NCBI RefSeq assembly: GCF_033547155.1
Contig: NZ_CP137892.1
Span: forward strand, 4,216,001-4,280,000
Length of the DNA stretch: 64,000 nt
DNA from: Pseudomonas benzenivorans
GTDB taxonomy: Bacteria > Pseudomonadota > Gammaproteobacteria > Pseudomonadales > Pseudomonadaceae
Reading direction: 5' to 3'
Both the position numbers and the translations under genes were made by a program. Within the stretch, counting starts at the first letter, position 1; each line of letters starts with the position of its first letter. The notes below the pieces were generated by a model. It saw only the letters and a list, made by a program, of their open reading frames with translations, was not told where the DNA came from and made no database searches. Below are positions 26,022 to 34,159 of the stretch, in pieces.

Positions 26022-26849
26022 TCAGCAGTGCTGCGGGGATTCGCCCCGGGCCAGGCGGGCATCGATCTGCTCGATCACCCCGGGCAGGTCGGCGAGGGTG
26101 TCGATCAGGTAGTGCGGCCGGCTCGCGGCGAACAGCCCGTCGATGCGCTCGCGCTCGGCCGCGCGGCGCTCTGCGGACAAGGCCTGGTAGGCGTCCCAGC
26201 TCAGGCCGAGGAAGTTGCCGGAGAAGCGCAAGGCCACGGTCCACATGCCGGCGCTGCGGCCCTCGAGGATGCCCGGCTCGGTGTCGTCGACCTTGACGCA
26301 GGCGGCGACGTCGTCCAGGCCCAGGGCGACGACATTGGCCAGGGCCTGGGCCGGACTCGGCCGGCCCCGCGGCACCTCGTCGGAGGCGACCACGTGGTCC
26401 GGGCGGTAACCGGCGGCGGCGGCCAGTTCGACCACCTTGACCATCACCTCCCGGGGATAACCGGAGCAGCTGCCGATCTTCAGGCCCCGCGCCCGCAGCG
26501 CGGCGATGGCCTCCAGCGCCCCGGGAATAGGCGCCGAGTGCTCGCCGACCTTGGCGACCTGCAGCGGCATAAAGCGTTGGTAGATGGCGGTCACGTCCTC
26601 GTCGCCGGGCAGGCGGCCGAAACGGCGCTGGAAGCGCTCGGCGATCTGCGGCTGGTCGCACAGGGCGCGAATGTGCTCCCACTTGCCCATGCCCATGGGG
26701 CCGCGGGCCTCCTCCAGGCTGAGCTCCACGTCGAAGCTGGCGAAGGCCTCGACGAAGATCTTGGTCGGGGCGAAGGAGCCGAAGTCGACCACGGTGCCGG
26801 CCCAGTCGAGGATGGCCGCGGCGAGGCGCGTCGGGTGTTGGTAGTGCAT
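26022..26849 (-). CDS. phnX: Phosphonoacetaldehyde hydrolase (phosphonatase)
   Basis: 275 residues, HAD superfamily. PhnX cleaves the C-P bond of phosphonoacetaldehyde to acetaldehyde and phosphate. The nucleophile Asp15 is in [13 protein letters not shown]; the Schiff-base lysine specific to phosphonatases is Lys56 in MGMGKWEHI; the later HAD motifs are [10 protein letters not shown] and [10 protein letters not shown]. These match the two catalytic residues of the Bacillus enzyme. It lies between the fused permease (19 bases upstream) and the binding protein, so transport and cleavage are co-transcribed. Its substrate must come from a transaminase elsewhere or from the flavoenzyme in this cluster. 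Confidence 0.94.
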   Translation of the reverse strand: MHYQHPTRLAAAILDWAGTVVDFGSFAPTKIFVEAFASFDVELSLEEARGPMGMGKWEHIRALCDQPQIAERFQRRFGRLPGDEDVTAIYQRFMPLQVAKVGEHSAPIPGALEAIAALRARGLKIGSCSGYPREVMVKVVELAAAAGYRPDHVVASDEVPRGRPSPAQALANVVALGLDDVAACVKVDDTEPGILEGRSAGMWTVALRFSGNFLGLSWDAYQALSAERRAAERERIDGLFAASRPHYLIDTLADLPGVIEQIDARLARGESPQHC

Positions 26850-26868
26850 GGCAGTCTCCAGGGGCGGG

Positions 26869-28575
26869 TCAGTGAGTCGGCGCGGCTTGGCGCCAGGTCT
26901 GGGAGCGGCGCAACAGGCCGCGCGAGGCCCCGGCCAGCAGCAGCGAGACGCCGGCCGAGGTGAGCAGGATCAGGGTCGACATGGCGGCGGCGCCGCCGAC
27001 GTTGCCGGCATCGTCGAGGTTCAGCACGGCCACGGCGGCGAGCATGCTGTCCGGGCTGTAGAGGAAGATCGCCGCCGACACCGTGGTCATCGCCGAGACG
27101 AACAGGTAGCGGACGATGTCGAGCAGCGCCGGCAGGCACAGCGGCAGGGTCACCCGCAGGTAGTGGCGGGCCAGGGGCACCTTGAGCGACAGCGCGGCGG
27201 CCTCGAACTCGCCGTCGAGCTGGCGCAACGCGGTGCTGGCGGTCATCTGCGCGGTGGTCAGAAAATGCGCGATGGTGCACACCACCAGCAGGGTCAGGCT
27301 GCCGTACAGGCCGCTCAGCGGATTGCCCGGCAGGTTGAAGAAGAATACGTAGCCCAGGCCCAGGACCAGGCCGGGCACCGCCATGGGCACGAAGCTGAGC
27401 AGGCGCAGGGCCTGGGTCAGCGGGTCCTGGCGGGTCTTCTCCAGCAGGTAGGCGCCGGTGAAGATCAGCAGGCTGCCGAACAGCGCCGTGCAGCCGGCCA
27501 GCACCAGGCTGTTGCGGTAGGCCAGCCAGCCGCCGGGCAGGTCGGAGAAGGCGTAGTGGTCGAGCACCAGGCTCAGGTCGTAGGGCCAGAAGCGGACCAG
27601 CGAGGAGTACACCGCCATGCCGAACACCAGCAGCAGCACGGCGCACAGCAGCAGCACCAGCAGCAGGAAGGCGCCATCGCGCCCCCGCGCCGGCCGCGGG
27701 TGGTGGACCTGGGCACGACCGCCCAGGCTGTCGCGCGAGCGCCGGCGCAGCCACAGGTCGACGGCGAAGCTGAGTAGCGCCGGCAGCAGCAGGACCATGC
27801 CGATCAGCGCGCCGCGGCCGAACTGCTGCTGGCCGACCACCGCCTTGTAGGCCTCCAGCGCCAGCACCTGGTAGTCGCCGCCGACCACCACCGGCACGCC
27901 GAAGTCGGTGATGCACAGGGTGAACACCAGGCAGAAGGCGGCGAACACGCCCTGGCGGCTGCCCGGCCAGGTGATGCTGCGGAACGCCCGCCAAGGCGAG
28001 GCGCCCATGCTCGAGGCGGCGTCGAACAGGCGGGCATCGGCCAGCGACAGCGCCGAGATGAGGATCATCAGGGCATGGGGAAAGGTGTAGATGGCCTCGC
28101 CGAGGACGATGCCCCAGAAGCCGTAGATGTTGTCGGCGAACAGGTCGCGCAACAGGCCCTGGTTGCCGAACAGGTAGATCAGGGCGATGCCCGGCAGCAT
28201 CGACGGCGCCAGCAGCGGCAGCAGCGAGATCGCCCGCCACAGGCCCTTGCCCGGAATCAGCGTGCGCTGCAGCGCGTAGGCGAACAGATAGGCCAGCGGC
28301 ACGACGATCGCCGCGGTGGTGGCGGACACCTTCAGGCTGTTGCCCAGCAACCAGCGGAAGTTGTCGCTGGCGTACAGCGCGGCCGCCGCGGCCAGGCCGC
28401 CGCCCTGCCCCGCCTCGCCGCTGAAGCCGCGCCAGAGCATGGCCAGCAGCGGCAGCAGCACGGCGAGCAGCAGTAACAACAGCAACAGGCATTTGCCGCC
28501 GGCGACGAACAGCCGGTCGCCCAGGCCGCTCGTGCGGCCGCGCCAGGCGACGGGGTCGAGGGTCAGGCCGCCCAT
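26869..28575 (-). CDS. Fused two-domain ABC permease for aminoethylphosphonate
   Basis: 568 residues forming two complete permease domains in one chain, about twelve membrane helices. The first half has the EAA loop [21 protein letters not shown] and the second has [22 protein letters not shown]. This fused arrangement is characteristic of the PhnV-like 2-aminoethylphosphonate and FbpB-like iron permeases. The ATG at 28573-28575 was chosen: it lies one base after the ATPase stop, and upstream codons are only the ATPase shadow. Neighbours (ATPase, phnX, binding protein) support phosphonate transport. Confidence 0.87.
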   Translation of the reverse strand: MGGLTLDPVAWRGRTSGLGDRLFVAGGKCLLLLLLLLAVLLPLLAMLWRGFSGEAGQGGGLAAAAALYASDNFRWLLGNSLKVSATTAAIVVPLAYLFAYALQRTLIPGKGLWRAISLLPLLAPSMLPGIALIYLFGNQGLLRDLFADNIYGFWGIVLGEAIYTFPHALMILISALSLADARLFDAASSMGASPWRAFRSITWPGSRQGVFAAFCLVFTLCITDFGVPVVVGGDYQVLALEAYKAVVGQQQFGRGALIGMVLLLPALLSFAVDLWLRRRSRDSLGGRAQVHHPRPARGRDGAFLLLVLLLCAVLLLVFGMAVYSSLVRFWPYDLSLVLDHYAFSDLPGGWLAYRNSLVLAGCTALFGSLLIFTGAYLLEKTRQDPLTQALRLLSFVPMAVPGLVLGLGYVFFFNLPGNPLSGLYGSLTLLVVCTIAHFLTTAQMTASTALRQLDGEFEAAALSLKVPLARHYLRVTLPLCLPALLDIVRYLFVSAMTTVSAAIFLYSPDSMLAAVAVLNLDDAGNVGGAAAMSTLILLTSAGVSLLLAGASRGLLRRSQTWRQAAPTH

Positions 28576-28576
28576 C

Positions 28577-29629
28577 TCAGGCGAACACCTGCAGGCTCTG
28601 CGGCGGCAGGGCCACCCAGATGTTCGGGTTGGCCAGGCTCGGCATCGCCTCGGGCGCCAGTTCGGCGAACAGCCCATGGCCCGGCAGCTCGGCCAGCTCG
28701 AAGCCCATCCGGCAGCGGTTGCCCAGGTAGGTGATCTCGCGCATCTGCGCGCGGAACAGGTTGTGTCCGGGCTCCGGCGGGTTGACCACTACGGTCTCGG
28801 GCCGGCAGAACAGGCGGCCGCGCTCGAGCGCCTGGGCACCCTCGACCCGCAGGCTCAGCGCGCCGACCCGGGCCTGGCCGTCCTGGCCGCGCTCGAACGG
28901 CAGCCAGTTGCCCTGGCCGACGAATTCGGCGACGAAAGGCGTGGCGGGCTGGCGATAGATCTGCTGCGGGGTGCCGTACTGTTCGACCCGGCCCTGGTTC
29001 ATCACCGCGATGCGGTCGGCCATCTGCATGGCCTCGTCCTGGTTGTGGGTGACCATCAGGGTGGTGATGCCCAGCTGCTTCTGCAGCCGGCGCAGTTCGC
29101 CGCACAGATGCTCGCGCACCCGGGCATCGAGGGCCGACATCGGCTCGTCCAGCAGCAGCAAGGAAGGCTCCGGCGCCAGGGCCCGGGCCAGCGCCACGCG
29201 CTGCTGCTGGCCGCCGGAGAGCTGCCCCGGGTATTTCTCCTCGCTGCCGAGCAGGCCGACCAGCTCGAGCATCTCCGCCACCCGTTGGCGCTGCGTTTCA
29301 CGGCCGCTGCCGGCCAGGCCGTAGCCGATGTTCTGCGCCACCGTGAGGTTGGGGAACAGCGCATAGGACTGGAACAGGATGCCGTAGTCGCGGGCCTGGG
29401 GTGGCAGGCCGGAGACGTCGCGCGCGCCGATCAGGATGCTGCCGCGCTCCTGCCGCTCCAGGCCGGCGATGCAGCGCAGCAGGGTGGTCTTGCCGCAACC
29501 GGAGGGCCCCAACAGGCAGACCAGCTCGCCGGCATCGACCCGCAGCGACACGCCGTCCAGCGCCCGGAAGGCGCCGAAGCCCTTGTGGATGTCCCGCACC
29601 TGCATGCTTACCGCGGCCTGCTCGTTCAT
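28577..29629 (-). CDS. Aminoethylphosphonate ABC transporter ATP-binding protein
   Basis: 350-residue ATPase of the PotA/FbpC class. Walker A GPSGCGKT (at about 41-48), signature [15 protein letters not shown], Walker B LLLLDEP, H-loop MVTHNQDEA, and a C-terminal TOBE-type domain. First gene of the phosphonate operon; GAGG sits eight bases before the ATG. An 18-bp palindrome lies about 90 bases upstream, between this gene and the LysR regulator. Phosphonate as cargo is inferred from phnX and the regulator type. Confidence 0.86.
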   Translation of the reverse strand: MNEQAAVSMQVRDIHKGFGAFRALDGVSLRVDAGELVCLLGPSGCGKTTLLRCIAGLERQERGSILIGARDVSGLPPQARDYGILFQSYALFPNLTVAQNIGYGLAGSGRETQRQRVAEMLELVGLLGSEEKYPGQLSGGQQQRVALARALAPEPSLLLLDEPMSALDARVREHLCGELRRLQKQLGITTLMVTHNQDEAMQMADRIAVMNQGRVEQYGTPQQIYRQPATPFVAEFVGQGNWLPFERGQDGQARVGALSLRVEGAQALERGRLFCRPETVVVNPPEPGHNLFRAQMREITYLGNRCRMGFELAELPGHGLFAELAPEAMPSLANPNIWVALPPQSLQVFA

Positions 29630-29714
29630 CGTGCAACCTCATGGAGCGTTCGACTCGAATGAGGGGGATGCTAGGCGGCCCGTGCTAAGGCTTTGTGGCA
29701 GATGGGGCAAAAGC

Positions 29715-29732
29715 ACCGATAGTGGTATCGGT
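29715..29732. promoter_or_regulatory. 18-bp palindrome ahead of the phosphonate operon
   Basis: ACCGATA (29715-29721), GTGG, TATCGGT (29726-29732): a perfect inverted repeat containing the TNA-type half sites of a LysR box. It lies 86-103 bases upstream of the ATPase start and 24 bases past the LysR stop. A run of seven T follows on the plus strand, so it also looks like a terminator, but no plus-strand gene precedes it. It may serve as LysR operator, or as the end of the LysR transcript, or both. Confidence 0.5.
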
Positions 29733-29755
29733 TTTTTTGTTGTGCGGGGCGCTGC

Positions 29756-30616
29756 CTAGAGAGCCATGTCCCGAGCCTGGGCCAGGAAGGCCGCCGGCAG
29801 CCGCGCCTGGCGGCGCTCCTTGAGGCAGTAGAGGTATTCGCCGATCAGCGGCGCACCCTGCAGTTCGACCACCCGCAGCTCGGGGTGATCGGGCACCTCG
29901 TGGCGGGCGATGATGCTGATGCCGATGTTGCGCAGCACCGCCTCGCGGATCGACTCGCGGCTGCCGATCTCCAGCTGCGCGCCCGGCACTACCCCGGCGA
30001 CCTCGAGCAGCGCCTCGGTCATCTGCCGGGTGGTCGAGCCCTGCTCGCGCATCAGCAGGCAGTGCCCGCTCAGCGCCGTCACCGCCACGCAGCCTTGCCC
30101 GGCCAGCGGGTGCAGGCGGTGCACGGCCAGCACCAGGGGGTCCTGCCCCAGCTGCAGGCGGGTCAGGCGTGGGTCCTGGGTCAGCTGCGAGGAGACGGCC
30201 AGGTCGACGCGGTACTCCTCCAGGGCCTCGAGCACCTGCTGCGAGTTGCCGATCTCCAGGGTCACTTCGATCGGCGCGAAACGCTCGCGGAAACGTTTGA
30301 TCAGCTCGAGCACGTAGTAAGGCGAGGTGGCGCCGATGCGCAGGCTGCCCTGGGTCTGGCTGCAGTTGCGCAGGTAGAACTCGATGTCGGCCTCCTGCTG
30401 CAGCAGCACCTGCACCCTGGGCAGCAGGCGCGCGCCTTCGTCGGTCAGGGTCAGGCGGCGACCGCCGCGGTAGAACAGCTCCACCCCGTAGCGACCCTCC
30501 AGGTTGCGCACCTGGGTGGTGACCGTGGGCTGGCTGAGGCCGAGCTTCTTCGCCGCCTGGGTGATGCTGCCCAGGCGCGCGACCATGTGAAAGGCCCTGA
30601 GCTCGGCGCCGAGCAT
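29756..30616 (-). CDS. LysR regulator of the aminoethylphosphonate cluster
   Basis: 286 residues. N-terminal winged helix-turn-helix (FHMVARLGSITQAAKKLGLSQPTVTTQVRNLE in two blocks, residues 8-42) and a C-terminal substrate-binding domain. The sequence class corresponds to LysR regulators repeatedly found in aminoethylphosphonate clusters (TIGR03339-like). It lies on the same strand just upstream of the transporter operon rather than divergent from it, and only 22 bases after thyA, so read-through from lgt-thyA is possible. The likely inducer is aminoethylphosphonate or phosphonoacetaldehyde. Confidence 0.85.
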   Translation of the reverse strand: MLGAELRAFHMVARLGSITQAAKKLGLSQPTVTTQVRNLEGRYGVELFYRGGRRLTLTDEGARLLPRVQVLLQQEADIEFYLRNCSQTQGSLRIGATSPYYVLELIKRFRERFAPIEVTLEIGNSQQVLEALEEYRVDLAVSSQLTQDPRLTRLQLGQDPLVLAVHRLHPLAGQGCVAVTALSGHCLLMREQGSTTRQMTEALLEVAGVVPGAQLEIGSRESIREAVLRNIGISIIARHEVPDHPELRVVELQGAPLIGEYLYCLKERRQARLPAAFLAQARDMAL

Positions 30617-30638
30617 CAGGCCCGCCGCGCGCCGGCGG

Positions 30639-31433
30639 TCATACGGCCACCGGTGCCTTGATGTGCGGGTGGGCCTGGTAGCCGACCAGCTCGAAGTCCT
30701 CGTAGCGGAAGGCGAACAGGTCCTGCACCGCCGGATTGAGCTTCATCGTCGGCAGCGGCAGCGGCTCGCGGGTCAGCTGCAGGTCGGCCTGTTCGAGGTG
30801 GTTGGCGTACAGATGGCAGTCGCCGCCGGTCCAGACGAACTCGCCCGGCTCGAGGCCCGTGACCTGGGCGACCATCAGGGTCAGCAGGGCGTAGCTGGCG
30901 ATGTTGAAGGGCACGCCGAGGAAGATGTCCGCCGAACGCTGATACAGCTGGCAACTCAGCCGGCCCTCGGCGACGTAGAACTGGAACAGCGCGTGGCACG
31001 GCGGCAAGGCCATCTGCTCGATCAGCGCCGGGTTCCAGGCCGAGACGATCAGGCGCCGCGAGTCCGGGTTCTGCTTGATCATCTCGATCAGCTGGCTGAT
31101 CTGGTCGATCGACTCGCCGTTCGGCGCCGGCCAGTTGCGCCACTGGTAACCGTACACCGGGCCCAGCTCGCCGTTCTCGTCGGCCCACTCGTCCCAGATG
31201 CTGACGCCGTGGTCCTTCAGGTACTGGATGTTGGTGTCGCCCTTCAGGAACCACAGCAGCTCGTGGATGATGGACTTGAGGTGGCACTTCTTGGTGGTGA
31301 CCAGGGGGAAGCCCTCGGCCAGGTCGAAGCGCATCTGCTGGGCGAACAGGCTGTAGGTGCCGGTGCCGGTGCGGTCGCTCTTGAAGGTGCCGGTCTCGCG
31401 CACCCGGCGCAGCAGGTCGAGGTACTGTTTCAT
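30639..31433 (-). CDS. thyA: Thymidylate synthase
   Basis: ThyA, 264 residues, the same length as E. coli. Converts dUMP to dTMP with methylene-tetrahydrofolate. The catalytic cysteine is Cys146 in [22 protein letters not shown] and the dUMP-binding [15 protein letters not shown] are intact. Its ATG overlaps the lgt stop by four bases, giving a coupled lgt-thyA pair conserved across gamma-proteobacteria. It works with folA, which regenerates tetrahydrofolate. Confidence 0.97.
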   Translation of the reverse strand: MKQYLDLLRRVRETGTFKSDRTGTGTYSLFAQQMRFDLAEGFPLVTTKKCHLKSIIHELLWFLKGDTNIQYLKDHGVSIWDEWADENGELGPVYGYQWRNWPAPNGESIDQISQLIEMIKQNPDSRRLIVSAWNPALIEQMALPPCHALFQFYVAEGRLSCQLYQRSADIFLGVPFNIASYALLTLMVAQVTGLEPGEFVWTGGDCHLYANHLEQADLQLTREPLPLPTMKLNPAVQDLFAFRYEDFELVGYQAHPHIKAPVAV

Positions 31434-32233
31434 CGGCTCGCCTCCTGGGCGGACTGGCGCTTGTAGGCGTAGGCGATCAGGCCGAGGCCGCCGAGGATCA
31501 TCGGCAGGCTGAGCAGTTGGCCCATGGTCAGCCAACCCCAGGCCAGGTAGCCGAGCTGGGCGTCCGGCACCCGCACGAACTCGACGATGAAACGGAACAC
31601 GCCGTAGCAGGCGGCGAACATGCCCGACACCGCCATGGTCGGCCGCGGCTTGCGCGAGTAGAACCAGAGGATGGCGAACAGCGCCACGCCCTCCAGGGCG
31701 AACTGGTACAGCTGCGAGGGGTGGCGCGCCAGTTGCTGCGGATCGGTGGGGAAGACCATGGCCCAGGGCAGGTCGGTGGCCTTGCCCCACAACTCGGCAT
31801 TGATGAAGTTGCCGATGCGCCCGGCGCCCAAACCGATGGGGACCAGCGGTGCGATAAAGTCCATCAGCTGGAAGAAGCCCTTGTCGTTACGGCTGCCGAA
31901 CCACCAGGTGGCCAGCAGCACGCCGATGAAGCCGCCGTGGAAGGACATGCCGCCCTTCCACACCTGCAGGATCAGGCTCGGCTGCGCCAGATAGGCCTCG
32001 AGGTCGTAGAACAGCACGTACCCCAGGCGGCCACCGAGTATCACCCCCATGGCCACCCAGAACACCAGGTCGGAGAGCTTCTCCCGGTTCCAGCTCGGCT
32101 CGAAGGCGTGCAGGCGTCGCGCGGCCAGCCACCAGGCGCCGCCGATGCCGATCAGGTACATCAGGCCGTACCAGTGGATTTTCAGCGGTCCCAGGGCGAT
32201 GGCCACCGGGTCGATCTGCGGATAAGGCAGCAT
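31430..32233 (-). CDS. lgt: Prolipoprotein diacylglyceryl transferase
   Basis: Lgt, 267 residues, inner-membrane enzyme that transfers diacylglycerol from phosphatidylglycerol to the lipobox cysteine of lipoproteins. Seven hydrophobic segments, and the Lgt signature [15 protein letters not shown] is present; the upstream motif [14 protein letters not shown] carries the essential histidine. It follows the TauE/SafE permease gene by nine bases and overlaps thyA by four. Confidence 0.96.
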   Translation of the reverse strand: MLPYPQIDPVAIALGPLKIHWYGLMYLIGIGGAWWLAARRLHAFEPSWNREKLSDLVFWVAMGVILGGRLGYVLFYDLEAYLAQPSLILQVWKGGMSFHGGFIGVLLATWWFGSRNDKGFFQLMDFIAPLVPIGLGAGRIGNFINAELWGKATDLPWAMVFPTDPQQLARHPSQLYQFALEGVALFAILWFYSRKPRPTMAVSGMFAACYGVFRFIVEFVRVPDAQLGYLAWGWLTMGQLLSLPMILGGLGLIAYAYKRQSAQEASR

Positions 32234-32242
32234 GTCACGTCC

Positions 32243-33025
32243 TCAAATCAGAAAATTCACGCCCACGCTGAACAGCAGCAGGGCGAACAGGCGCTTGAGC
32301 ACACGCGGCGACAGGCGATGGGCCAGGCGTGCGCCGAAACGCGCGAAGAACATGCTGGTCAGGGCGATCCCCGCCAGCGCCGGCAAATAGACAAAGCCCA
32401 GGCTCCAGGGCGGCAACTGCGGATCGTCCCAGCCCAGCCACATGAAACTCAGGGCGCTGGCCAGGGCAATCGGCAGGCCGCAGGCCGCCGAGGTGGCCAC
32501 CGCCTGCTGCATGGGCAGGCTGCGCCAGGTCAGGAAGGGCACGTTGAGCGACCCGCCGCCGATGCCGAAGATCGCCGAGGCCCAGCCGATCACCCCGCCG
32601 GCAGCGCCGAGGGCCAGCCTGCCTGGGACAGCGCTGCTGGCCCTGGGTTTCAGATCCAGGGCCATCTGCAGCGACACGGCGATGGCGAACACGCCGATGA
32701 TCCGCTGCAGCTGCGGGCCCTGGATCGCCGCCGCGGTCAGCGACCCCAGGCCGGCGCCGAGCAGGATGCCCAGGGTCATCCAGGCGAAGATCGACCAGCG
32801 CACCGCACCCCTGCGGTGATGTTCCAGCACCGAGTTGATCGAGGTGAAGATGATGGTCGCCAGCGAGGTGCCGACCGCCAGGTGGGTCAGCACGGCCGGA
32901 TCGACGCCCTGGGCGGTGAAACTCAACACCAGCACCGGCACTATGATGATGCCGCCGCCGACCCCGAACAGTCCCGCCAACACGCCGGCCGCCGCCCCCA
33001 GCAGCATATACAGCAGCAGTTCCAT
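32243..33025 (-). CDS. TauE/SafE (TSUP) family membrane permease
   Basis: 260 residues, about eight membrane helices with the two-fold repeat typical of the TSUP family (GVGGGIIIVPVL near the N-terminus and IFGIGGGSLNVPFL in the second half). Members export or import sulfonates, sulfite or other organic anions; the substrate cannot be told here. I chose the ATG at 33023-33025, with GAGGGG seven bases upstream, over one six codons earlier. It is the first gene of a probable operon with lgt and thyA. Confidence 0.85.
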   Translation of the reverse strand: MELLLYMLLGAAAGVLAGLFGVGGGIIIVPVLVLSFTAQGVDPAVLTHLAVGTSLATIIFTSINSVLEHHRRGAVRWSIFAWMTLGILLGAGLGSLTAAAIQGPQLQRIIGVFAIAVSLQMALDLKPRASSAVPGRLALGAAGGVIGWASAIFGIGGGSLNVPFLTWRSLPMQQAVATSAACGLPIALASALSFMWLGWDDPQLPPWSLGFVYLPALAGIALTSMFFARFGARLAHRLSPRVLKRLFALLLFSVGVNFLI

Positions 33026-33344
33026 CGATGCCCCCTCAAGCAAAGCGGCATGGTAACGGAAGCGAGCCTGCCCGCTCCACGCCTGATTGACCGCGTGGGG
33101 CTCGTGCGGCCGAGGGCAGTCACGCGACCCGCCCCCCGCAAGGCCTCTACGGATTGCCGTACAGGGTCTTTTCCTTACCTCCCCTAGCGCCTAAGCTGTC
33201 GGCAACTGATGGAGCGTTTTCCACACGGACTGTTGCGACAAGAACCCACATCAGCAGGAACTGGACTCAGGTCCCCCGGGCCGCAGCGCGGCCCCGTCGG
33301 CGACCGTCACAGCACTTCAGAGTCCCGTCACGAAAGGAGTTTCT
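33026..33344. other. 319-base intergenic region between TSUP and NRDE genes
   Basis: Divergent promoter region. It holds a 7-bp GC hairpin GGGCCGC-AGC-GCGGCCC (33278-33294) and a strong AAGGAG just before the NRDE start. I saw no convincing small gene, RNA gene or sigma-70 pair. Confidence 0.4.
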
Positions 33345-34091
33345 ATGTGCCTGATCGTATTCGCCTGGCGCCCCTCCCACTCCCTTCCCCTGGTTCTGGC
33401 GGCCAACCGCGACGAGTTCTACGACCGCCCGAGCCTGCCCCTGGCGGCTTGGGAGGATGCCCCGGATATCTATGGTGGACGCGACCTGCAGGCCGGCGGC
33501 ACCTGGCTGGCGGCCGGCCCCCATGGGCGCTACGCCGCCCTGACCAATATCCGTGACCCGCGCCAGCCTCCCTACGGCCGCTCCCGCGGCGAGCTGCCGC
33601 TGCAGTTCCTGCAGGGCGAGCTGGAGCCCGAGGCGTTCCTCACCGAGCTGGCCGGACGCGCCGGCGACTATTCGGCGTTCAATCTGCTGATCGGCGACGC
33701 CAAGCAGCTGTGGTTCTTCAACTCCCGCGAGGGCATCCCCCGGCAGTTGAGCGAGGGTCTCTACGGCTTCTCCAACGCCGACCTGAACACCCCCTGGCCG
33801 AAGGTGGAGAAGGCCAGGGCGCTGCTCAGCGAGTGCCTGATCGAACCCCAGATGCCCGCGCTGCTGGACCTGCTGCACGACGCCCAGCAACCCCCGGATG
33901 CGGCGTTGCCCGACACCGGCGTCGGCCTCAATACCGAGCGCCTGCTGTCCGGCATCTTCATCGCCACCCGCAGCTACGGCACCCTCGCCAGCACGGCGCT
34001 GCAAGTGCGCGCCGACGGTTCCCGGCACCTGGTCGAACGCCGCTATGGCCCCCATGGCGTGCCGCTTGGAGAAACCAGCCTGGAGTGTTGA
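33345..34091 (+). CDS. NRDE-family (DUF833, TANGO2-like) protein
   Basis: 248 residues. The family signature AANRDEF is at 19-25, preceded by a conserved N-terminal MCLIVFAW; Cys2 would become N-terminal after Met removal, as in Ntn-type hydrolases. GGTWLAAGPHGRYAALTNIR and the central NLLIGD segment match the family. Bacterial and animal TANGO2 homologues have been linked to haem or lipid handling, but no reaction is established. Preceded by AAGGAG; convergent with ptsP. Confidence 0.85.
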   Translation: MCLIVFAWRPSHSLPLVLAANRDEFYDRPSLPLAAWEDAPDIYGGRDLQAGGTWLAAGPHGRYAALTNIRDPRQPPYGRSRGELPLQFLQGELEPEAFLTELAGRAGDYSAFNLLIGDAKQLWFFNSREGIPRQLSEGLYGFSNADLNTPWPKVEKARALLSECLIEPQMPALLDLLHDAQQPPDAALPDTGVGLNTERLLSGIFIATRSYGTLASTALQVRADGSRHLVERRYGPHGVPLGETSLEC

Positions 34092-34099
34092 CGGCCCGG

Positions 34100-34120
34100 C
34101 CGCCGCGGGAGGAGCGGCGG
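34100..34120. terminator. Hairpin between NRDE gene and ptsP
   Basis: Seven-bp perfect stem CCGCCGC/GCGGCGG with loop GGGAGGA, 8 bases after the NRDE stop, between convergent genes. There is no T-run, so its strength is doubtful. Confidence 0.4.
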
Positions 34121-34159
34121 TCTATCCCTGTCGCACGCGACTGACCGAGGGGCTCGCTG

